Source: Bradyrhizobium niftali
GTDB taxonomy: Bacteria > Pseudomonadota > Alphaproteobacteria > Rhizobiales > Xanthobacteraceae
Reading direction: 5' to 3'
Assembly: GCF_004571025.1 (NCBI RefSeq)
Contig: NZ_SPQT01000027.1
Coordinates: 80,596 to 144,595, forward strand
Length of the DNA stretch: 64,000 bases
Shown: positions 57,400 through 64,000 of the stretch, in pieces
Layout of the letters: each line of letters begins with the position of its first letter
How positions within the stretch are numbered: position 1 is the first letter of the stretch
Made by a program: the position numbers and the translations under genes
The notes under the pieces: model-generated
What the model was told of the DNA's origin: nothing
The model's database searches: none
What the model saw: the letters and a program-made list of their open reading frames with translations, nothing else

Positions 57400-58695
57400 T
57401 TACCGATTGCCGTCGCGGAATGCCCTGGAGCATACCTCCGATCCGCGCAGCGGTTCTGTGGCTCGTCCCGGTAGCGGCGGCGATACGTCAGAGGGACTTG
57501 CGGTCACCTTCGCGTGTTCGAGTTGCCAAGTCGCGGAATTGGCAAATCGGACATCTTCGAGTGTCACGTCAAGTGCATGCCCCTCGTCCAGGCCGCGCAT
57601 TAGCAACACACCGGTGTCGCCATGCACATGACGGAGAACAATTTGCCGATAGACCGGAATCCTCGTGCCTTGTGCGCGCGGATCATACTTTGTATCGAAA
57701 GCCACCGGCCATCTGTTGCCCCGCATGCACACGTACTCATAAGTCACGCTCTCGACTACACCGCCTCGGCTGACATCGCTCTTAATGCGCAGGCCAGACG
57801 TCGTACCATCCAGCGTTAGATTACGCACCAATATGTCTCTGGCCCCGGAATTCACCTCACTGCCGATCGACATGCCATGCCCCCAGCCAAAATAATTATC
57901 AATGATCGAGATATGGCTGCTTGAGCCACTATCGCCGGCCTTGATTGCGACGTTGTCGTCACCCGTACGGATCAAGCTGTGGGTGACGGTCACATCCTGA
58001 CTCGCGCCAAGATCGATGCCGTCGGTGTTGCGGGCATCCGCCGGTGTATCGATCGTGAGGCTCCAAAACGTGGCACCTTCGACCCGGCTCATCGCGACAT
58101 GAAAATTGGGAGCGTTGCGCAAGGTGACACCAGAGAACGTGATGTCCTGCGCATGATCGATCTGGATCAAGCGCGGGGCGTTCTGGTTGCCGCCCTGGGC
58201 TTGGGCGCGGCGGGCTAGCTGCCACCAGCTTTCCGCGCCGCCGCCAATCATTGCCCCGCCCTGACCATCGATGACGCCCTCTCCGTAGATGCCGCCGCCG
58301 CGCGTTTTAGAAAAGCTGATGAATGGCCGGCAACCGTCGCCCTTTTCCGCGATGCGACCACACTGTCCGAGGCCCTTGTCGTAAGCAGCAGGTTCGGGAA
58401 TGGCGATCAACGTCGCACCGCGTCCGACCCATAAGGTCACGCCCGATTTCATCTCGAGTGGACCTGAGTGAAACTCGCCGCGCCCGAGATAGACTGCAGC
58501 CCCAGCGGGACAATGTTCAATGGCGTCCTGAAGGCTAACTGTATCGTTCTTGCCGGAAGGCACAGGGCGATCGCAGACCGTATGAGGTGCAACAGGTTCG
58601 GTGATAGTCCGACGGTCTTGCGCCTTTGCGGCGGGGCAGACAATCATGGAGATGAGTATGGACAATAGGACCCAGTTACGAAAACGCTTTATCAT
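57400..58695 (-). CDS. Polygalacturonase (glycoside hydrolase family 28)
   Basis: This secreted enzyme hydrolyses de-esterified pectin. The 431-aa product has a signal peptide (MIKRFRNWVLLSILISMIVC) and a beta-helix domain with the four GH28 motifs: NTDGIDLG, TGDDNVAIKAG, GWGHGMSIGSE and LRIKS. The GGGIYGEGVIDGQG segment is also typical. A pectinesterase gene follows, so the pair could soften cell walls during infection. No nod box or tts box is visible upstream. Confidence 0.93.
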   Translation of the reverse strand: MIKRFRNWVLLSILISMIVCPAAKAQDRRTITEPVAPHTVCDRPVPSGKNDTVSLQDAIEHCPAGAAVYLGRGEFHSGPLEMKSGVTLWVGRGATLIAIPEPAAYDKGLGQCGRIAEKGDGCRPFISFSKTRGGGIYGEGVIDGQGGAMIGGGAESWWQLARRAQAQGGNQNAPRLIQIDHAQDITFSGVTLRNAPNFHVAMSRVEGATFWSLTIDTPADARNTDGIDLGASQDVTVTHSLIRTGDDNVAIKAGDSGSSSHISIIDNYFGWGHGMSIGSEVNSGARDILVRNLTLDGTTSGLRIKSDVSRGGVVESVTYEYVCMRGNRWPVAFDTKYDPRAQGTRIPVYRQIVLRHVHGDTGVLLMRGLDEGHALDVTLEDVRFANSATWQLEHAKVTASPSDVSPPLPGRATEPLRGSEVCSRAFRDGNR

Positions 58696-59091
58696 CGACC
58701 TGCTCGTGCTTTGTCACACGCATCCTTGCCGCGTGCGTTGTCTTGTATTGAGCGCTGGCTCGATCGAGCCGTCGCGCGCGTCACTGGCCCGCGCAAGATG
58801 ACATTTATAAGACGCAGCAGAGGCCTCGACCGTGCGATCGACCGTAGCACCTTGCATGTGCGCCTAAAACGATAGGGCAATGTGCGACGGTTCGAGAGCT
58901 CGAAGCGCTTCATGAATTATGCGCACGCATTGATTATAGGCACGGCCGGTGGGGAATTCGTGCGCTCCGTCGGTTCTATGTTCGGGACCGCCCCTCAGCT
59001 GACATAGCAGCTGCGGTTAGGCCATTGAAGCGAACCGTCTGACACTCGCTCAGCAAGTGATGGCGCGGGTTAGATCGCTAAACCTAACGCC
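58696..59091. other. Intergenic stretch with a short dyad
   Basis: A TTCGAG-AG-CTCGAA dyad lies near 58,883-58,896, about 190 nt before the polygalacturonase start. It may be an operator. I see no gene. Confidence 0.3.
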
Positions 59092-59376
59092 CTAAGACCA
59101 GATACTTCTCAGCCGTTGACGATGACAGTTTTCGCTGAGTACCGATCCGGGGGGCGCCATCTCATGAATGTAATCATGATCCGCGCGAGACACATTCCGG
59201 GGCGGTTTGCGGCCGGGCGGTCGGGCAAGCCGAAGGGCATCGGCCACTCGCGGACCATCCAGTCGCCGCTCAAAGGCGTCTTGTTCAGCTAGGTTCGGTT
59301 GCTGATCATCCAAAGCTGCATGCTTCACCGATGGCGCAGGCGCTGCATTGGATATCTTGAAATTATGCAAGTCCAT
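59092..59376 (-). CDS. Short putative type III secreted protein
   Basis: The 94-aa protein starts MDLHNFKISNAAPAPSVKHA and is polar, with an amphipathic, Ser/Ala/Pro-containing N-terminus typical of secretion signals and no known domain. The ATG follows GAGAGG at about 5 nt and lies 34 nt after a tts box, the best evidence that it is expressed with the type III regulon. It may be complete or the start of a truncated effector. Confidence 0.7.
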   Translation of the reverse strand: MDLHNFKISNAAPAPSVKHAALDDQQPNLAEQDAFERRLDGPRVADALRLARPPGRKPPRNVSRADHDYIHEMAPPGSVLSENCHRQRLRSIWS

Positions 59377-59409
59377 GGCAACCTCTCGTCCGGGTCAGTT
59401 TGATCAGTC

Positions 59410-59439
59410 CCTATTCGGACAAGCTTTCTAAAAGCTGAC
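59410..59439 (-). promoter_or_regulatory. tts box upstream of the short secreted protein gene
   Basis: GTCAGCTTTTAGAAAGCTTG on the minus strand differs from the core consensus at one base. Confidence 0.85.
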
Positions 59440-60737
59440 GAGTTTACGGTTGGCGCCGCATTTACATTCGCCGGGAATGCTCTGTCTGACGCCACACGGA
59501 CGAAGTGACTGCTTTGCCGACCTCTCGCCGAACCACATTGTGTGGGACATAGCCAGGGCATAATCCATGCGATTCCGGATCAGGCCACTTATCCGCAACC
59601 ACGACGGTCACGGCCGTCGCGTGCCTAGCGCCAAGGCTATAGTGGAGCGTCACGCTATTGACGCGCGCCCGGAAAGGTCTACCAGCAATTTGGACGCGTA
59701 GAAGGCGGACAAAACCGCTGAACTGACCCTGAACGATTGTAGAGAGCTCTTGACACTCATCTAGCCGAGCAGCCGACGAGACTGGAAGCCCGCAGCATAC
59801 CTCCAGCAGACTCGGCGCCCATCTGCTAGCCAACGAACCGCAATCACCAAAACGCCCAGCGTATCGGGAGGCCGCCGCTTCGCCGGTTGTACTTGCTCTG
59901 AGGACGCGGACGATGGTTTTACCGCTTCTGCGCGGACGCGTTGTGCTTGCGCCCGCCAGGGCTTAGCGGGCGGAGGCGCGCTTCATCCGAAGCGTGCTCT
60001 CGTCATTGAGGAACACCAAACGCCCCACCTGCGATGGTCCTGGCGTTCATAGGCCGACCTTTTTGCTTCCAGCCAATCAACTTCGGCGTCAAGCTCACCA
60101 AACCGCGGATTGCCTCGTCAGCAGGTTCCAATTGCTCTGGCGTTTTCCGAACTAGCACGATGCTGACGGCACATGAGGGCAGTGGCAGGGCATCGCCGAC
60201 CAGCAATGCCTCAGACTGCCGAAGTTCGAGCGGATTAGTGGATGCAGCTACGATGGCAAGAGATTGACGACAATGACCGAAACGATCGCGCGGCTGGCGA
60301 TGATCTAATTCGAGGCGCCAAGTTTGCGATCGACATCTCGGCATCGCTAGCAGACTGCAGGCGACTTAACCACGCCGCATCAGGGCACACTCAGCACAAG
60401 CCTAGAGACTCGTATCCAAGTCCACCGCCCAACAACGACCGGCGAGAACACGAGGGCTGCCTGTTCCTTAGTTTTCCTGCAGACTGTTAAGCACCAACTG
60501 ATGCAGCAACAAACCTACTCGATTGAGTAGTTGTCACCACCGCCAGACGCCCTATTATCCAGAGCGCGCCCCCTTCGCCCGCGCCAAATCCATCGCTGCT
60601 GGCACATAGATAAATGACCTGCAGCGCAGTGCATTACTGGCCGAGCGAGTGGATCAGGCGATAAGGATCATAGCCAGCTAGGCCGATGCAGAGCGCCCAC
60701 CTAAGCTTAGGGCGCACATCGTTCTCTCGTGTATGGG
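59440..60737. other. Long stretch without a convincing gene
   Basis: Minus-strand frames at 59,462-59,833 and 60,003-60,344 contain protein-like pieces (NSVTLHYSLGARHATAVTVV; RGLVSLTPKLIGWKQKGRP) but no recognisable family or proper start. They may be fragments. Confidence 0.4.
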
Positions 60738-62348
60738 TCACTCACTTAGCGCGCCGCCGAGCAGCTTGATGTTGAGCTGCCCCCCTGTTAGCAGCATATC
60801 ATCGAGCGCGAGCTCCACGTCATCGGAGGTGACGGTTTCGCCACCAGCCCGCGCGATGGACGATTGCGCGATGCGCCGCATTAACTCCTTGATGAAGGCG
60901 GCGGTGGCTCCTTCGCTTCAGTGCACGGCTTCGTCGACAGCGGCGTCAGTGAGCGGCAGGCCTTTGCCATAGAGGCGCACCAGCTTGGCTCGGCCCTTCG
61001 CATCAGGTACCGGCACTTCGATAGCTTGGTCGATGCGGCCTGGCCGTCCCGCGACTGCGGCCTCGAGCTCTTCCGGCCGGTTGGTGGTAAGTAAAAATAG
61101 GATGTCGGCATCCTCCTTCAGGCCATCCATCTCGTTGAGCAACTCGTTGAGCAGCGCTTCTTCGCACGAACCTCTCATCCTGTTGCGGTTACGCGCTAGC
61201 AGATCGACGTCTTCTATCACCACCAGCGCTGGCTGCAACAGCCGCGCTAGATTTATATAGACACCGAGCAATTCGACCTGCTGAGCAGTGATTATCAAAG
61301 TGGTGTGGTTAGGCAAGTTAGTCGCTAGATATCGGATGGTGTGGGTCTTGCCGGTGCCGGGTGGGCCATAAAGCAAAATGCCTTTGCGCGTCGATTGACC
61401 GCGCCGACGCAGCGCATCGCGCGTTCCGACAAAGCTAAACACATTGCGATCGAGTAAATTGAGCGTCTTTTCCGGGAGGATCACGTCGGCGCGGTCCACG
61501 ATCGGCCAGCGATGCACTGTAACACCGCGCGATTGGCCGCTGTAGTTTGGCTCGCTATCGAAGGAAAGGATCTTGCCGCGGTATGAACGAGAGGAATGTA
61601 CGGCTCGCTCCAGTTCGTCGAAAGAGCGCTGAGCGAAGCACTCGCCTGCGCCGACGGGGACCAAAAACTCTATCCGCATGATGTCTTCACGCTTGTACTC
61701 ACGGTAATAGGACAACACGACCGCGTAACGGAACTCGCTGGTCTCGCAGAGCCACAGACCGCTCTCCAGACATTTGATCGGCGTGGCCTCGCCGATATCG
61801 ATATCCCGGTATTGCGGAGCCGCCAGCGATATAGCATCGCGTCCGGCACGCTGGAGCCGTGCGAACGACAGCGTTTCGTAGCGTTCTGGGTCATACATGC
61901 CGAAGAAGCGGATGGGCGAGGCAAATAGCTTGTCGAGCGCGACCTGGACGTCAGCGCGCATGTGGCCGGGAAACAGGCGAACCGTTGTCATCAGCTTGTT
62001 TAGCGGCATATCCGCGAAATGCCAGCTAAGCGCATCGATCGCCCATTTGAATTGCATTTCCGACAAATGAGGCGCCTTTGTTCCGCCAGCTGGCTCGCTG
62101 GTGATCTGCAGTGGATGTCCCGCAGCTTGGATGCGTTCCTGCGCCCTATCGAGAAGCACCCTTGCGACTGATGGCTCAAAGGGGCCGCAGGAGACTTTGC
62201 CCTGTCGGGCAATGGTCACTGCGCAGGCGTCAGGCTCACGCCCGCCGGCCCCTTCCCGTAACAGATCCATCACGAACTCAAAAGGTGTGCTGCCGCCGTT
62301 GTGAAAGACAAGCTGAACAGTCTTGGTCTCACTGAGAATTTTATCCAT
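60738..62348 (-). pseudogene. AAA+ ATPase gene with a premature in-frame stop
   Basis: From ATG 62348 (GAGG 7 nt upstream; MDKILSETKTVQLVFHNGGS) the frame encodes an N-terminal domain of about 280 residues and one AAA+ module with Walker A LLYGPPGTGKTHTI, Walker B ALVVIEDVDLLA, a sensor LLTTNRPEELE and the GRPGRIDQAIEVP arginine region. It resembles Bcs1/FtsH-type solitary AAA ATPases. A TGA at 60918-60920 ends it after 476 aa (AVDEAVH). The same frame continues with SEGATAAFIKELMRRIAQSS and DDVELALDDMLLTGG to a stop at 60738, which is the normal AAA+ lid. The truncated protein may be partly active or not. Confidence 0.75.
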
Positions 62349-62619
62349 TGGAGCCTCGCGATACCGGGTGAAACGGTTTCGGTGTGCTGCCTTATTCCGC
62401 GGCTTCATTTTCTATCTGCGCGCGCTTGTTGCGTTAGCCCAGCTGTCGTCTTCAACAGAGGCGCCAACGCCTGAACGACTGTGTGCACCAAAGTCTTTCT
62501 CCTTTAGCCGACCCAGCCGGGTGACCCCGCCAAGCGACAGCACCAAGGATAAGGCTCGTAGCAGATCCGCTTGCCGTCATCCGGATTGCTTGAGCAAGTA
62601 CTATGCCTGCGCCGCATTC

Positions 62620-62871
62620 ATGATGAACCCCGCCAGCGCAGGCTCTTTTGAAATAGATTTCCCAAGCAATGTCAGAGACCCGACGCTAATGTTTGATGTG
62701 ATCTACGCGAAAGCTCGCGCACTGGATCAGCGCCAACTTTCGCTCGTGCGGCAATTCGTCGACTTTAGGCTATTGGAAACAATAGGCCGCGGAAGTTCCT
62801 GGTGGCGAGTTCATCTTACAGATTATCGCTCTGGAGAAATTCTACCGACCTCTGCCGTACTGCCCGGATAA
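62620..62871 (+). CDS. Unrecognised small ORF
   Basis: The last 83 codons of a longer frame (MMNPASAGSFEIDFPSNVRD...) look like a folded small protein, with VRQFVDFRLLETIGRGSSWW. There is no good ribosome-binding site and no known family. Confidence 0.3.
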   Translation: MMNPASAGSFEIDFPSNVRDPTLMFDVIYAKARALDQRQLSLVRQFVDFRLLETIGRGSSWWRVHLTDYRSGEILPTSAVLPG

Positions 62872-63066
62872 AGAGATATTCACGGTCTGCAGGACTATCG
62901 TCATCCGAAGCGCGCTGGGCAAGCTCATGCGCTCGAGTCACAGTGCCACCAGCTAGTATCTATTTCTCGAGTGGCGGAGCGCACATGGGCCCTCGGGAGG
63001 GACGCCTTGATAGGATCTGCCGTCCTTCCAGCCATTTGCACCAGAATCACACCTCGGATCTGCCTT

Positions 63067-63080
63067 TTGCGCGGCGTCAA
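63067..63080 (+). promoter_or_regulatory. FixK2/FNR-type box upstream of rpoN
   Basis: TTGCGCGGCGTCAA fits TTG(A/C)-N6-(T/G)CAA exactly. It is centred about 73 nt before the ATG, consistent with a class II promoter and a leader of about 30 nt. Confidence 0.75.
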
Positions 63081-63146
63081 AGCGCGTGGATCAGCTCCAG
63101 AGTAGATGAGCAGAACGCGGTTAGCTTCAGTATTGGCTCTCGCTTC

Positions 63147-64000
63147 ATGGCGCTCACGCAGAGATTAGAGTTACGGCATTCGCAGTCATTGATCATGTCG
63201 CCGCAGTTGATGCAGGCGATCAAGCTGCTGCAATTGGGCCATCTCGATCTCAAGGCCTTCGTGGAGGAGGAGCTCGAGCGCAATCCTCTGCTTGAGCGCG
63301 CCAGCGGCAATGCAACTGGCATCGAATCCCCGACTGAGGTTGATCAGGCCAGCGCCGAACCGCCGGCCGGGGCGGTCGCGTGCAACGCGCAGGTCCCGGC
63401 GCCGACCACTTATGCCGAATGGGGTGGCCGCGCCTCGGGTGATGAAGATTACAATCTTGAAGCTTTTGTCGCAGCCGAGACCACATTGTTGGGAAATCTC
63501 GCCGAGCAGCTCTCGGTCGCCTTCACCGCGCCGGCGCAGCGCATGATCGGCCAGTACCTGATCGACCTCGTCGACGAGGCCGGCTATCTGCCGCCCGACC
63601 TCGGCCAGGCTGCCGAGCGTCTTGGCGCATCGCAAAAGGACGTCGAGGACGTTCTTGCCGTGCTGCAAAAATTCGATCCGCCCGGCGTCTGCGCGCGCAA
63701 TTTGAGCGAATGCCTGGCGATCCAGCTCCGCGAGCTCGACCGCTACGATCCCGCGATGCAGGCGCTGGTCGAGCATCTCGATCTTCTCGCCAAGCGCGAC
63801 ATCGCGGGCTTGCGCAAGGTTTGCGGCGTCGACGACGAGGACATCGCCGACATGATCGGCGAGATCCGCCGTCTCAACCCCAAGCCCGGCATGAAGTTCG
63901 GCTCGGCGCGTTTGCAGACCATGGTGCCGGATGTCTATGTCCGCCCGGGACCTGACGGCGGCTGGCATGTCGAGCTCAACAGCGACACCTTGCCGCGCGT
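63147..64000 (+). CDS. rpoN: RNA polymerase sigma-54 factor RpoN (5' part, runs off the window)
   Basis: The open frame begins MALTQRLELRHSQSLIMSPQ, followed by LMQAIKLLQLGHLDLKAFVE, which is the conserved region I of sigma-54 that contacts activators. An acidic variable region and the start of the core-binding domain follow (DPPGVCARNLSECLAIQLRE, then RRLNPKPGMKFGSARLQTMV). At least 284 residues are present and no stop occurs before the window end. B. japonicum has rpoN1 in the symbiosis region, controlled by FixLJ-FixK2, and rpoN2 elsewhere; the FixK2-type box and location point to rpoN1. Its product would serve the fixA and fixR-nifA promoters of this window. Confidence 0.95.
   Translation, partial: MALTQRLELRHSQSLIMSPQLMQAIKLLQLGHLDLKAFVEEELERNPLLERASGNATGIESPTEVDQASAEPPAGAVACNAQVPAPTTYAEWGGRASGDEDYNLEAFVAAETTLLGNLAEQLSVAFTAPAQRMIGQYLIDLVDEAGYLPPDLGQAAERLGASQKDVEDVLAVLQKFDPPGVCARNLSECLAIQLRELDRYDPAMQALVEHLDLLAKRDIAGLRKVCGVDDEDIADMIGEIRRLNPKPGMKFGSARLQTMVPDVYVRPGPDGGWHVELNSDTLPR

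Noticed and set aside
63186..63968. A 260-codon minus-strand frame at the right end
   Set aside because: It is the antisense of rpoN, whose conserved region I and core segments are clear on the plus strand.
1..64000. CRISPR arrays, tRNA or rRNA genes and island attachment sites
   Set aside because: I saw no regularly spaced repeats, no tRNA-like cloverleaf with CCA context and no rRNA sequence. A tRNA-scan would be decisive.

Overview
The window reads as part of a symbiosis island of a soybean- or legume-type Bradyrhizobium. Three lines of evidence support this: a complete nodD2-nodD1-nod(K/Y)ABCSUIJ-nolO-nodZ locus in the Bradyrhizobium order, a fixR-nifA operon next to fixA, and several type III effector genes behind tts boxes. 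The accessory regions are gene-poor and full of gene relics, as is usual for such islands.

Left part (1-6,150): fixA (minus strand) has a textbook sigma-54 promoter and NifA upstream site. nifA and fixR follow with a second -24/-12 promoter, and then nodZ, the last gene of the nod operon. Nod operon (5,163-16,221): one 47-bp nod box drives nodK/Y-like, nodA, B, C, S, U, I, J, nolO and nodZ leftward. These genes build and export a fucosylated, N-methylated and carbamoylated lipo-chitooligosaccharide. nodD1 is divergent, and nodD2 and nolA follow on the plus strand.

Middle (17,200-38,450): regulators and isolated metabolic genes (branched-chain amino acid binding protein, LLM flavin oxidoreductase, GrlR-like protein, Omp25-like porin, LuxR regulator, TauE exporter, HemN, OprB porin) lie between long stretches with no convincing gene. 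A 31-bp MerR-type promoter element with a 19-bp spacer occurs four times: before nodD2, nolA, the binding-protein gene and hemN. It is a candidate NolA regulon. A second, orphan nod box lies at 24,304-24,350. A decayed partial copy of fixA lies at about 30.0-30.4 kb.

Type III effector zone (38,700-59,440): six tts boxes precede two NopM-type LRR/NEL ubiquitin ligases, a repeat-rich effector broken by an IS256-family element and a small deletion, a second shortened copy of that effector, a frameshifted effector start and a short secreted-protein candidate. A relic of a Wadjet/JetC-like SMC protein sits between the two nopM genes. An acyltransferase, a J-domain protein and a pectinesterase/polygalacturonase pair are nearby.

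Right end (60,700-64,000): an AAA+ ATPase gene is interrupted by one in-frame stop. The 5' part of rpoN lies behind a FixK2-type box and runs off the window. With fixA, nifA and hemN this ties the window to the low-oxygen FixLJ-FixK2 and RegSR-NifA cascades (family knowledge, not shown here). All starts below were re-chosen from ribosome-binding sites, promoter positions and known family lengths.
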